A stretch of DNA of 64,000 nt from Ceriagrion tenellum (taxonomy: Eukaryota; Arthropoda; Insecta; Odonata; Coenagrionidae): contig OY720643.1 in NCBI GenBank assembly GCA_963169105.1, forward strand, positions 102,559,697 to 102,623,696, read 5' to 3'. The translations under genes and the position numbers were made by a program. The notes under the pieces were generated by a model. It saw only the letters and a program-made list of their open reading frames with translations. It was not told the origin of the DNA and did not search any database. Of the stretch, positions 11,363 through 22,590 are shown piece by piece. Positions within the stretch are counted from its first letter, which is position 1. Every line of letters begins with the position of its first letter.

Positions 11363-11770
11363 TTATATACCGTCAGCCGGCCAATATGGCCGACCTAGGC
11401 ATGATAAGGAGGCAGTACGGTCCGTGATGGACGGTCGGCGAGAATAGTCATCGTCAAATATCAAACCTTTGCCCTTTAAGAGGGCGGCCAACACAGCTTT
11501 GTTGTCCGTGAAAATAACTAAGTTAAGAAACATTGGTGAATTGGCGAATAAATGTAAGGCCCCGCGAAGGGCTGCCGTTGCTTCGGCGTAATAAATTGGG
11601 AGTTCGTGCGGGAGTCTTTGTGCGTATTCCAGGTCCAAGGCTGGACAGACCACGGCCCAAGGCTGGACAGACCACGGCCCATTGCCATGGTGTGGCATCC
11701 ACGTAAGCCTCCACCGACATGGAGAAGGAGGAGAGATGGCGCACTCGGGAGAATATACCCTCATAAGTCT
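11363..11770 (-). pseudogene. RNase H-like domain of an unplaced retroelement
   Basis: On the minus strand the motifs VDATPWQWAVVCP, IYYAEATAALRGALHLF and VIFTDNKAVLAALLKGKG give the acidic D-E-D order of a RNase H fold. A 22-bp direct duplication (11635-11656 and 11657-11678) falls between the first and second motif and shifts the frame. No RT or integrase lies next to it. The DATP signature is unlike the copia and LINE RNase H domains in this window. I could not place it in a retroelement class. Confidence 0.5.
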
Positions 11771-11845
11771 CGGTAATTTATTTCTGGAATATTTTAAAGG
11801 ATGTAATTAGCAATGTTCTTCATGGATAACAAAAATGTCACTCAC

Positions 11846-12506
11846 CGCACACCCTCCTCTTCGCTGGGAGTGGTGTTGCCGAGGAGGTAGGGGTGGCAAC
11901 TGGAGAAGCCTCAAAGAAAATTTCTCCATCATCTTGTCCGATAGAAATCTGGAGGCTCCCATCTGGGAGAACTGTAGCAAACTGCGAGTCAAATTTTCCT
12001 TTAGAACATATTGCTTTAATTGGAATAATTAATGTGTCGACCCTCTAACCTACCTTGCTACAGTTCACAATGCAACATCTCACCTCAAGGGGGTCTACGG
12101 TTTCTGGTAGACCACTGACTGCCGTTTCCCCAAGAAAAGATACCAGTCTCACCTCCAGGACAGTCAGTGGCACACCTGTAGATCTCCCCCCCGTTTTGGC
12201 GGCAGATCTCCAAAGCTTTGCAGCCTTCTGTTTGACGTCAGAGCGCCAATCCTGCCATGACTACAAGAAATACACCTTAAGTTATGGATCGAAAGAATTG
12301 CACATTGGTTATTACCAGTGGTTGAACTTTACCCTCGACCACTTTTCGTGGCTTTTTGTGTCTCCAGTGGGTCAGGAGTTCAAAACCCCAGCCAATTCCT
12401 GCCATATAGCTGCCTTCCTAATGACCCCCTGTGGACCGCTAAATCTGCCACAGGCCAAGTCCTTGTGTGTGGCCATGACATTAAGCATAATTTCTCGTTC
12501 TTCCAT
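11846..12506 (-). pseudogene. Myb/SANT-like (Harbinger-partner type) gene, third and divergent copy
   Basis: Three exons on the minus strand: 12506-12333 (MEEREIMLNVMATHKDLACG, then IWQELAGVLNS, a TGA stop, donor GGGTAAAG), 12260-12084 (acceptor TTTCTTGTAG; SWQDWRSDVKQKAAKLWRSA then GLPETVDPLE, donor GTGAG), and 11962-11846 (acceptor TCTCCCAG; DGSLQISIGQDDGEIFFEA then Pro/Thr rich, donor GTGAG). The order and exon phases parallel the Myb-like gene in the two Harbinger elements of this window, with clearly different sequence. In PIF/Harbinger elements this protein binds DNA and helps the transposase reach the nucleus and element ends. The in-frame stop suggests it is dead. No HARBI1-type partner is next to it. 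Confidence 0.6.
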
Positions 12507-12723
12507 AGAAATGTTTTTACCTGTCCCTAAAATACGCTAGTCATCGATAAATGATCAAATTAATGACTCCTTATATAAATTGAACATATTCCACAGAATA
12601 TCCTTCGTTTTCTTCACGAACATGGCTGTTGGCAGTTTCACTAATGTAATATCCCTCTTGGACCGAGAATGATGTATGATTTATCTGCATCTTGAAAATG
12701 GACAAAAACCTGCCCCTCCAAGG

Positions 12724-12830
12724 CTTTGAAAATAATGATAATAATTTATTTAACACATACAGGTAACCCCAATTACATGTGTTATAAAAAAATACAATAT
12801 AATAAATAAATGCGTACATGAATCAATCAG
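12724..12830 (-). repeat. 3'-end remnant of a CR1-like LINE (second subfamily)
   Basis: The plus-strand block AATAATGATAATAATTTATT followed by TACAGGTAACCCCAATTACA has the same layout as the 3' end of the CR1-like LINEs at 23013 and 50405 (AATAATGATAATGTTTTAT then GGGCAAGTAGCCCATTTACA). Only the tail region is recognisable. 12844-13190 holds nothing I can name. Confidence 0.4.
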
Positions 12831-13199
12831 GAAACAGAAAAACGACTGTTTAGGTTCTATTAAAAAATACGAACATTTTCTTTTTTAGGGACGCTAAAGG
12901 GTCAGAAATAAAACCAGCATCTTTATAATTATTCAAAAAATTGCATAAAAAATGTTGGGATTAATAACAAAGAAATAAGATTTTAAAAGAATTTTACTAA
13001 AGAAACTTAACTGTTAACACCTGCGAAACTTCGAGTTTAACTCTATATTACAGATGACAACATATATAGACATTCATTCGAGAAAGTCTAAAACATCATT
13101 CATTATGATTAACTATTACGAGCATCTCAGTAATGACAGGGTCAATTATTTAACCATGACATCTCATACACATGAGCACAACTTACAGTGGGCTTTCTT

Positions 13200-14033
13200 T
13201 AGTTAAAGTTCTCTCGGCCGCAATCGCTTCTCGGCAGCTCTCACGAGACCGACGATCCTTTCATGTCTCTTCAAAAGGCCATCTGAAGGAACGGAAATAT
13301 TTAACGCTGACAGAAACGTATTCAGATGGCTAGGGCCTATTCCAGCGCCGATCATGGCTACAAATGAAACCAGATTAAATGAAAAATCAGTCATGTTAAG
13401 TATTGCATAAAAATTGTTACTGTGTCTAAAAATTCAATCAAGTGTGACGCTGACTTACCTAGTGCACCTTTGACGTTTGTGTCACATAATTCACGGCCGT
13501 TTGCCTTCATTATCAGTGGAAACATTTTTCAGGACAAGACATAATCGACAACGAATCTGGAATATCGATGCCAATCCCTGCCTTTTCTCTTCCAATGTAT
13601 CTCTAACCGGAAGCGTTTGGTCGCATAATATGCACCACATCTCCTCTCCTAAATATTTAATGTTCACGATTCTCCTGGCCACAGACTTTGTTAAATAATC
13701 CACTACTTTCGTTTCCTCTTCGTCTTGAATTTTCCTAGCTTTGGGAACTTTTTCTCTTCGTTCTCTCTCCTTCGCGGAAATGAATCTGCCTTCTCTGTCT
13801 TTAGCCCTCGGTATGGCAGGAAATTGAAAGCTTCCAAGTGCCTAGTAAACGAACGTTACCAGCCGTATATAATACTCACGGGAATTTCAGTTCACGGGGT
13901 TATTCAGACAGAACGCTTGTCCTCTGTCTGAATAACTTTTATTTCTTCCCTTGCGACTCGTGCCTCGTCGCCGGGTAGTTTCCGCGTCTCTCTCCAGTGA
14001 GCGTAAGGTCTCGTACTTCCTGCGGAGTTCCAT
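13200..14033 (-). pseudogene. Mutator-like transposase, N-terminal part
   Basis: From 14033 the minus strand reads MELRRKYETLRSLERDAETT, then a damaged stretch. It continues near 13810 with AIPRAKDREGRFISAKERER, then ARRIVNIKYLGEEMWCILCD, EEKRQGLASIFQIRCRLC to about 13490, then an exon at 13367-13200 with acceptor TTTCATTTGTAG encoding AMIGAGIGPSHLNTFLSALN and LLKRHERIVGLV. The ERRQGLASI-like motif, Cys pairs, and GIG...NTFL block match the start of the Mutator-like transposase domain found in many insect genomes. The catalytic part is missing. Internal stops in the first block suggest decay. Confidence 0.55.
13900..13935. repeat. Perfect 13-bp inverted repeat (hairpin)
   Basis: TTATTCAGACAGA and TCTGTCTGAATAA flank a 10-base loop. 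It lies in the damaged first block of the Mutator-like gene, which it interrupts. It may be a local inverted duplication. Confidence 0.8.
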
Positions 14034-14399
14034 TGTTTTGAAGTAAAATCGTGGTCGCCCGTATTTCTATTTAATATTCTCCCAATTTAAATTCTTCCAA
14101 TTTAAAAAAATAAAAAATCAGTGATAAGAATCTCCATGGGAAAGTTAGTGATTAACATTCAACTTAAAAACTATGATTGCATATGATACTTACAATATAA
14201 CAATTACAAATATGTCAATAATAAAAAAGCAATTATGAATGCATAAATTGTCAAACCAGAGCAAAGAAGCGCTGCATTCAGAAGAGGTTGAAACACCGAT
14301 ACCACTAATTATTATTGGCATCCAGCTGGTTCCATAAAGGGTATAAAGGATAATAATGTTTCACTCATGACATATTGAAATGTATTTTCGTTGCTCATG

Positions 14400-15463
14400 T
14401 TACAAATGGTTATGAACTCTTGCTAACATCTTGCCTTCCAAAACATGGGCATCAACAGGGTGATAGTCTACAAGGTTATCAAATGAAATACATTGATATT
14501 TATTGCCCTTACAAAGAGAATAATCATGAAAATGGTCTTCAAAACACTCCGCCTCCAGCACTAAGCAAACTTTTTCTTCAGCTTCATTCATTAGAATGTG
14601 CTTAAATGAACCAAAAACAGGAAGACCACCTTCATCTTCACAGCCAATTACAAGACATACATCCAGTGTATACAGAGTGCCTTTAAGAGAAACACTCAAA
14701 ACTAACACCATTGCATTTAAAAGAAGCATCCAAAATAGCCTCAAATTCTCAAAAAAACACATTCCTGAATCCTCTCTTTCCTCTCTGGACCAAGTTCCAC
14801 ATTCATATGAAAACCAACATTCTAAAGAAATTTATTCGCTGATTTCAGTTGCTGTTTAATTATCAGTGTTTTTTATATTTTACGTCGTGACTTCGTTTCA
14901 CTAGCACTGGCTTTAAACTCCTGATGCTTTGCCTCAAAATCCATACACCAAAGATGAACAAGAGGCCTAACTTCCAGTGAAAGCCCTCATATCTTATGTA
15001 AAGCGCACATTTGCAAATTTAGCAGTTCTCAAAGTAGGTTGGGCCCCTTCCGTTCACTTCAACAGTATTATGATCCAATGACAGCCCGTGAGGAAGCACA
15101 GTTACGATTGTACGGTGATAATACAAAAATAGCGAATGTAGATATCTTGTGTAGGGGAAAAGCTCGCGAGTCGTAGACTCAAATATTCCATCATGTCAAC
15201 CAAGAGCAAATTAATGAAGCAAAAATTTCATCAACATTCAAAACAGCCCGCATTAGTCAATTGATTATTATATTATAAACGAAAAATATCTCAACACTGG
15301 AATGAAAAATATTTTACCTAATGCTACCAACTTAAGCAATACGTTTTTAGTTCTTGTAGGAAATAATAACATACTTTTCCAAGTTCATACCGTCAAACTT
15401 AGAGACGTAATTACTAAAGCCCCAGCGAATTAATGTTTCCGCAACGTTGACCTCGTGGTTCAT
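14400..15463 (-). pseudogene. SAM-like exon plus downstream conserved domain, gene of unknown role
   Basis: Exon 15463-15375 on the minus strand encodes MNHEVNVAETLIRWGFSNYV then SKFDGMNLEK and ends at a GTATG donor. The pattern LIRWGFSNYVSKFDGMNL resembles the start of a SAM domain. Downstream, 14762-14400 is an open block with LYTLDVCLVIGCEDEGGLPV and KYQCISFDNLVDYHPVDAHV. I associate this motif order (a GDIYT-like start, VIG.ED.G.PVFG, C.S.DNL.D.HPL) with a family repeated in several arthropod genomes, probably transposon-borne, but cannot name it. Joining the two blocks into one gene is inference from strand and order. Confidence 0.35.
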
Positions 15464-15983
15464 TTTGCCCTAGAAACAAACAGTGGCGGAAAGAAACAAC
15501 CATAGGTCCGCTTAGAAGCGACGGAGCCGAGTCACGTGCCCTACGTCACGTGACTCACGTTGGAAACGAGTGTACAGCTCACCGGATTAGCCTACCAACC
15601 ATATCATATAGTTGTGCAGCTAAACACCGTCTGCTGTAAATATACAGGCACCCAGCGTAATGTGACTGACTGAACAGGATCTTACATAGCTCCATAGTGA
15701 GAAAATATGCTGATTCAGATCTCATGCACTCATGCACTAGAGCTCATTAGAGCTCATGCACTTTTTTTCAGTGAGTCACTAGCAAACTCAAACACACGCC
15801 AACACGAGAGCAGGAAAACAAATGAACGCAGTAATGGAGCGATGTTGCTCTTACCACCGTTGCCAAATCATTCTTAAACATAATTTTAACCATAATATTT
15901 AAATAAGGAGTAACATTTCCATGTGAACATTATACAACTAATTTTTAAAATTTTGAACATATTTCAGAACACGAAATGGCGGT

Positions 15984-16057
15984 GATGAGATCAAATTTAT
16001 TTGTCAGAGCCATTAAACGTGACGAGATCAAATTTATTTGTCAGAGCCATTAAACGT
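15984..16057. repeat. 37-bp tandem duplication
   Basis: Two head-to-tail units, 15984-16020 and 16021-16057, both containing GAGATCAAATTTATTTGTCA and ending CATTAAACGT, with one difference (GATGAG versus GACGAG). The near identity indicates a recent duplication. The flanks 15000-15980 contain no recognised gene. Confidence 0.9.
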
Positions 16058-16299
16058 GACGAGTTGCCAGCCAGAAACCGAGATGAAAATAAGCTACTGC
16101 TGAGTTTTAAAAATTGTTTCCCACTTCAATGTGCTTCGATACAACTTATTCTCAAAGTTATTAAGTACTTGTTTAAATACTATAGGTGACTACGTGAGGT
16201 AGTGTTTTTTTGAATCGATTTCCGTACACTTAGGAAGATATATTTTTCACGGGCTTTTGACGCACCAAGTGGCAGAGGAAACTCCTTAAGACACAACCG

Positions 16300-16545
16300 G
16301 CCTAGGTGAGAGATTCACTCTACAAATAGGTAAAAAGATCAGAATTAAGTAGTTGAAAACTGCATATGAAAACAGTAATCAGTTGCAGGTTGGACAGAGT
16401 AAAACATTAATATGTAAGAGAAAATTTATTTCATATAACAATAGTTCTGGAGACAGAATGGGATTAGATATATTTGTAATTGCACATATGACCATCACGA
16501 CGTCATCCAGGTGGTACACAAGTCCATTAGGGGTCGTCAGACGAT
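16300..16545. repeat. Unclassified interspersed repeat (second copy)
   Basis: This matches 9860-10260 without the LINE tail: CACTCTACAAATAGGTAAAA, GTAATCAGTTGCAGG, then AGACAGAATGGGATT and GACGTCATCCAGGTGGTACA. It therefore represents the pre-insertion form of the first copy. Confidence 0.6.
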
Positions 16546-16793
16546 CACTAAGCAACACCGCGTGCTTCTCGAGGGCTACCATTTGATTTTAGTTTTAGAA
16601 CATTAATGAACCACAATTAAAACAAAAAAAAATCGAGCGTGTATCGGTATATATCCATTACCTCCCCTATGATTCGAAATGAGTGCTTCAGCAACTTGCA
16701 TTACTTTTGTCACTTCCTCTTCCGGTTTCGCAGCGCGTATAATCGGAAAGTGACAGTATTCTGAACTACGTCTTACGATTGTGCGGACGTGCA

Positions 16794-16836
16794 TTCACAC
16801 TACGATTTCCGCCTACGTTCGCGATCGTAGTGTGAA
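16794..16836. repeat. 13-bp inverted repeat at the edge of a LINE fragment
   Basis: TTCACACTACGAT and ATCGTAGTGTGAA flank a 17-base spacer. It could be a MITE remnant or a snap-back terminal repeat. No target duplication was identified. Confidence 0.6.
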
Positions 16837-16839
16837 CGA

Positions 16840-17310
16840 GGCATTAGAGCGTGGAAACCTCTCCGTCATTCAGTGTGGTTTCCGTAGGGGCCGTTCCATC
16901 ATCAATCACCTAATAAGAATAAACAATTACACCCGGGAAGCTTTCTGTTGTCCAGCGCTAAAAAATAATACACGCTCAGTGTGCTGGGTTTTTATTCCGT
17001 TCTTAATAGTGGATCACACAGCAATTCAGAAAATAAACAACACATAGAAACAGGTTTTTTGAAACATAGCACTCGAACAAATGAACAACTAAATGCATGT
17101 GTATACTAAACTTTCCTTCTCCGCTAGCATGTTATTGGCGTCTTATTTGACTTGAAGACATATGACAGCGTGTGGCGGCGCCAGATTTTATACATTTAGC
17201 ATGAATATAATCTACCCATTTTTATTCAGAACTTTTTATCTGATTTGTTTTTTAAAGTCAGAATAGGTCAGTACCTATCCCAAGTTTGCAGTCAAGATAG
17301 CGGTGCCGTC
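16840..17310 (+). pseudogene. I-group LINE reverse-transcriptase fragment
   Basis: Plus-strand pieces align with the RT of the local LINE family: LERGNLSVIQCGFRRGRSII and NHLIRINNYTREAF at 16849-16950, then after about 170 unrelated bases a VWRRQIL-like block and NLPIFIQNFLSDLFFKVRIG-like sequence at 17160-17300. It has many frameshifts and stops. It is cut on the right where the 3' end of the Jockey-type LINE begins. Confidence 0.65.
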
Positions 17311-19025
17311 TTCATTCAGTGAGCCTGGGTTTCACACTCCCCAGGCGTTAATGGCGCCTTTCCAGCCATTGCTTCTAAGGCGGATGCTGGCATTTATGGT
17401 TTCTCATTGTATTTGCGCGTTCCGCGCAGTCTATAGCAGCCTTGGCCGCTTTGGAGGGAGGTTGGCTGCGATGTCCATGCTCGCAATGGGATGCTTGTGG
17501 CGGTCCCACGGCATGACGGTTATCGCAGCCAGCCTACTGATCTCCCGATGAGTGGAGTCTTCTGCTCTATCGTAGAATTCTGTCGAGATTCTCGGCAGGA
17601 CGTCAAGGGGCTCCAAATTCCCGTCTCGGTGCATCCTGTCCACGCGATCGTAGCGGCCGCGATTCAGGATCCACCGAAGTGCAGTGTTCTGCACCACCTG
17701 GATTCTCTGGAGGGTCGACTTGGGCACTCCCGACCATACAGGAGCTGCATACGTGATGACGGGCAGCACGCAGCTCCTGTAAAGTCGTCTTCTCGTGCCC
17801 ATGCTCAGCACCGGCGGTTGCAAAATCGGCCGGAGCCGAATCAGCGCCGCCAGCGCTTTTGCACGGACACTTTCCGCTTGCTGCTTCCACAGCAGCTTCT
17901 GGTCCAGCAGTACTCCGAGGTAACGGACTTCGGACTCCCACGGGATGTGGGTTCCGTTCACCACGAGACGGCCGACTCCGTGCGGCGCTCCTCTGGAGGG
18001 ATGGAACATGATGTCCTTCGTTTTCCCGGCGTTGACCCGGATACACCATCTACGATACCAACGGGTGACATCGTAGATGGCGTCCTGAAGGCCATCAACT
18101 GCTGCCCATCCCTGCACGGATCGGGTGAGGAGCGCCGCGTCGTCTGCGTAGAGGGACAGGACCGTGTTGTACCCGTGATCTCGAGGGATGTCGTGGGTAA
18201 ACACGTCGAAGAGAATCGGCCCGAGGATAGAACCCTGAGGTACGCCAGCATTGATACGCTGGATGCCGGATTCTGCCCCGAGCCAACTCACGCTGAATGT
18301 CCTGTCCCTCAAGTAATCCCGGATTAGTCTCAGGATCCAATCCGGGAAGTGGAGTCGGACTCTGTCGAAGGCCTTCGAGATGTCGAAGAAGGCCCCCGCG
18401 ACCGAGTGTTTCCTGTTGAAGGCGTCTGTGATGAAGTCCGTGGTTCTCGCCAGCTGCTGGACCATGGAGTCCCCTTCGTGGAAGCCAAACTGTTCATCCG
18501 GGAGGATTCCAGCCTCCCTGATGAACTCGCAGATCGGCCACCGCAGCAGTCCTTCGAAGATCTTGCCGAATCCGTCGAGAAGTGAGATGGGCCGGAACTC
18601 ATCCGGACCGAGCTCGTCCTTCGTCGACGTCTTCGGCAGACAGGTGATCTTCGCCCTCTTCCAGGTGAACGGGAAATAAGAGATCCTGACGCAGTCGTTG
18701 AATATGCTGGTCAGGTACACCGCTGCGGCCCTCGGGAGTTGCCGGATGATGGCGTTGGAGATGCCATCGGCGCCCGGCGCCTTCCTGAGGTGCAGTCGGC
18801 GTATTACTCCTTTGACGTCCTTCTCGCTGAAGCGGGGGATGTTCGCCTCGTCCAATGGTCCGTCGTCGAGCGACACCATGGACTCCGCGATCTCCCTTCA
18901 GCTGCAGAAGACTGGTGGCCGGATTCGGCGTGAATACTCCTGCCAAGTATTCCTCCAGTATCGCAGCCTTCTCATTGGGAGATGCAGCAACCTTCCCTCT
19001 GTGCACGAGTGGGTCTCGCCTGCTG
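17310..19025 (-). mobile_element. Jockey-type LINE, 3' half (RT region), minus strand
   Basis: The minus-strand ORF2 continues here after being cut by a Harbinger element at 19025. The first part (19020-18880) encodes LVHRGKVAASPNEKAAILEE and LAGVFTPNPATSLL, then a frameshift, then the long RT frame to 17431. The other half of this copy is at 30858-32410. Removing the Harbinger leaves the coding frame continuous apart from the 3-bp duplication. No poly(A) or other clear 3' end was seen at 17310-17430. Confidence 0.85.
17431..18879 (-). pseudogene. Jockey-type reverse transcriptase (ORF2 C-terminal part), 482 codons open
   Basis: The open frame carries the classical LINE RT blocks: HLRKAPGADGISNAIIRQLP, EFRPISLLDGFGKIFEGLL, LPDEQFGFHEGDS, FFDISKAFDRV, RINAGVPQGSILGPILF, the catalytic LYADDAALL, and RYLGVLLDQKLLWKQ, then a C-terminal region ending RPRLL. 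There is no RNase H after the RT, as expected for Jockey. The domain is intact in this stretch, but the copy as a whole is dead: the Harbinger insertion, a frameshift near 18890 and an internal deletion in the 5' half break ORF2. The strong GC bias relative to neighbouring DNA marks it as a distinct family. Confidence 0.9.
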
Positions 19026-19106
19026 GGGGGCTATGCTCGAAATTTTCCTCGTATGCGACTGAAGGTTTTGTGCGGGTCACGTGGTACGGAGTGTTTGGTA
19101 TGCTCG

Positions 19107-19162
19107 AACCGTGCGGGAGGTAGTCGCACGGCAAAACCGTACGGCTTGGGAGCCGCACGGTT
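19107..19162. repeat. Subterminal hairpins of Harbinger copy 1
   Basis: Two adjacent inverted repeats, CCGTGCG...CGCACGG (19109-19131) and AACCGTACGGC...GCCGCACGGTT (19135-19162), lie about 80-130 bases inside the left end. At the right end of copy 2 a similar CGTGCGAC-AGTAA-GTCGCACG palindrome lies near 60490-60512. Such repeats are candidate binding sites for the transposase or the Myb-like protein; that role is inference. Confidence 0.65.
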
Positions 19163-19588
19163 AAGGGCGGGTGAGATCCTAAACCGTATACGGCTATTGT
19201 GTCAAAATGGCGGCTGCAATGCTTCGGCTTGAGCTAATTGAAGCTTTGGAGGAGGAACAGAGGCCACAAAGAGCTATGCGTCAGCGTAAATCACCATTTG
19301 ATATGGATGATAGGAAATTTGTTAAACTCTACCGCGTCACGAAGGACGTCGGGAGAGAATTAATCGACGGTATTACACCTTTTCTCGGGGAGGCTTGTAG
19401 ATCGTCTGCGCTAACGGCTGAAACAAAGGTAATAAAAACTAATTGTTCATACGAAAAGCATTGTATTTTAAGTAAAACTGAAAACAAAATTTTGTACTTA
19501 GCGCTCGAATCTGTGTACCTCCGAGATGTACCTCGTAGTACTCGATTCATGACAAAATAATATTGTCACAATATGGATGTTGATGAGT

Positions 19589-20426
19589 CTAGGAGGGAAA
19601 ATGGCTCTAGGAGGGAAAGAAGGAAACAGTGGCTCCTTCGTCATATGCTCGGACTCTCTTAGCGCCCTGAACTCCATTTCTAGTTTTTCTCCAATGCACC
19701 CAATCGTTCAAGATATACAAACTGCTTTGATATCCCTTAGCAGAAGGGGAATATCTGTATCATTCCTTTGGGTCCCAGGGCATGTGGGTATCCCTGGAAA
19801 TGAAAGAGCGGACGCTTTGGCGAAGGAGGCACTTGACTTGGAGGAAATAACTCTGACGCTGGTACCATAAGGCTATCTTGAGAAAGGTAGCCCTAGAAGA
19901 GCGGAAAGATATATGGCGGAACGTAGAAAATAAGAAACTGCGCGGGGTGAAATCGGTAGTGTCCGCGTGGCCCACATCCGCCAGGAAGAGCCGACGGGAG
20001 GAAGTGGTCATCACACGTTTGAGGATAGGGCATTGCCCTTTGACTCACTCCTTTCTCTTCACCGAGGAGAAACGACCACCTCGCTGTGATGAATGCGACC
20101 CCTCTCAGCGTTCGGCATATCCTGACGGAGTGTGACAAATACCAATGCTTGCGTAGCAGGCTGCAGTTAGCGGGAGACATGAAGTCGATCCTAGGCGATG
20201 ACTCAGTTGTTCTCAACCGCGTTTTAGCATTTTTAAATGAAACTGGCCTTTTTAACAGTATTTTAAGGATGTAAAATTCTTTTTAATTTTAGCTAGGAGT
20301 ACATATTAACAATTTTATTATAATAGCAATGTATGTATCATATATTTTTCTTTTATAAACATGACGTGTGGTGGTGCAAAATGACCATGCTGTCGACGCA
20401 CCCTATAAACATAATACTACTACTAC
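19589..20426 (+). mobile_element. 5'-truncated I-group LINE inside HARBI1 intron 1
   Basis: The insertion encodes the end of ORF2: RNase H (VICSDSLSALNSISSF, WVPGHVGIPGNERADALAKE) and the C-terminal zinc-ligand region (EVVITRLRIGHCPLTHSFLF, a CDEC motif, then the C-terminus). It ends with the 3' hairpin and a (TAC)n tail. The flanking duplication is TGATGAGT (19581-19588 and 20427-20434). The reading frame is shifted at about 19865 and 20090. The first 36 bases contain CTAGGAGGGAAA twice and do not match the LINE. Confidence 0.85.
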
Positions 20427-22590
20427 TGATGAGTAAATTTCGTGTTCATTTAAATATATGTTACTGTTATCCAATTTTTACACGTACGCAAATTTATTCA
20501 TCTGTTTGGGTAAAATAGTTACATAACTTTTCCAATACCGAGCACCAAATGTTAGCAAATTTTATTGATTTTTATTTGCACTACCTTTTATTTTCGGTTG
20601 TGTGTGATGAATTAAGGCATAATATGAAAACAATGAAATAAATTTACATCAAGTTTCTCACTTGCCGCATCGCTGACTTAACCATCGGTGTCATTAATAT
20701 GCGAGTAATGTCCAGAATAATGGTTCCTCATGATACAATAATTAAGTTAGTAAATACTTAATGTTCAATTAGGTGTTAGCAGCGCTGAGATTTTTTGCCG
20801 GTGGTCCATACCAGTCATATGTAGGAGGGGATGAATATACAGGTATGGACCAATCAAGTGTCAGTCGATGCATCAGTGATGTGACAAGATGCATCAACAC
20901 TCATCTGTTTGACAGATGGGTATCAATGGACCTCTCTCCAAACAGTGTGGCCACTTTAAAACAAGGGTAAGTACCTATTTAAAAAAAGCACCATATGAAA
21001 CATTGCATGTTTCTCTTAATTTTGGTGAACGTACCATTGCTATTCAATGAAATTAATTATTGAGGAGCATTCCTGACCCATCTATTGGCTTTGAAACCCA
21101 ATGAAAATATTTTTATACAATTCACATTTTTGTCACAACCTCCATAAGTTTATCATTGATCATTTTTTTTAGATTTTTCACTAAGTATGGTTTCCCAGGA
21201 GTGATAGGGGCGATCGACTGTACGCATGTCGCAATAATGGCTCCCCCAGTCAACCATCCTGTGTATATGGAGAGGCAGTATTTTAACCACAAACGTTACC
21301 ACTCCATTAATGTCCAGCTGGTAAGATTAACCTAAAATCCATTGCTACATTATTTGGAGGCAGTAGTAAAGGGTGCCTGATTTAATAAGTTTTTTTTATA
21401 TTTTAGGTTTGTGATTCTGACATGAATATTTTAAATGTGAATGCCAGATATCCAGGAGCTACTAACGATGCTTTTATTTATGCAAACTCTCAACTGAGGC
21501 AAGGCCTCCTGGAAATGCAGCAAAGATACAATACCAATGCCTGGCTTATAGGTAAGGAGTATGGTACACGACAAATGAAAACGATTGAGACGGTGATTTT
21601 GTATCCAACACAAATACCTAAGCCATACCCATTATCCCTATACCCATTTGTTTCTTTACTTGTGTGAAGTAATATATTGCCATGGCTTTCAGGTGAATAT
21701 TATAATTAGATTCATTCTAAGATTGATTCTATCACAGATTACCTTGAAAAATCTTTCTCAAAGATGTTGCAGTTACCCTGTTAATTTTTTTCAAATGATA
21801 CCTACTGGCATCACTGAGCAAACAGTTATAGTACAACACTGCATATATTTTGAGGTATTTATGGCCTTGAACAGCTGAAAAAACAGCCCCATTCATGTAA
21901 ATCTGTAGTCATCCAAACCCCTTAATCTTCTCTCCCTTTCCTTCTCTCCCTTTCCTTCTCTCCTTACTCTTCCATAATTTGAAGGGATTAAACTTCTTCC
22001 AAAGAAGTTCTCCCCAAGAAAGAAATGCCGCTGTAATGAAAACCATTCACATTATACCTTTTAAAGGATATTTAATCAGTATTTACTGGGCAAATAATTT
22101 GTGCCTACAATAATTTCACATGTTACTCTAATACTTGAGTCCAATTTCTACTCAGTGTGCCCTGACAAAATTAATGGGAAAGAGTAGATTAGTTACAGTT
22201 CACCATTTTATTTTCTAGGTGATAGTGGGGACCCCCTGGAGCCTAGCCTCATGACTCCCATAATGGGAGAGGTTCTGCCAAATTCACCTGAGGAGCGATA
22301 TAACCGCACACTTTGTCAAGCACGGACCATCATAGAAAGATGTAATGGCCTTCTAAAGGCTATGTGGAGGTGCCTCTTAAAACACAGGGTACTGAACTAC
22401 ATGCCAGAAAAGGCCAGTGCAATTATTAAGTCATGTTGAGTGCTGCATAATATGTGTTTGCTAAGGAATGTTCCATTGGCTGAGGAACCCGAGTTGGAGG
22501 GTGAAGAGATGGGCATCCACCACCCAGCTATTGAACAATAGCAGAATACTCGCTTAGGGCGTATAACAAGGCAGCAAATAAATAGGCGTT

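Noticed and set aside
15530..15562. CACGTG/ACGTCACGTGA cluster considered as a promoter
   Set aside because: E-box-like words lie near the SAM-like exon start, but there is no further promoter evidence.
17491..18327. Plus-strand 278-codon ORF
   Set aside because: It is antisense to the Jockey-type RT; GC-rich coding DNA leaves the opposite frame open by chance.
21900..21965. CTCCCTTTCCTT-type pyrimidine tract considered as a regulatory element
   Set aside because: A simple repeat in HARBI1 intron 4, absent from the matching place in copy 2.
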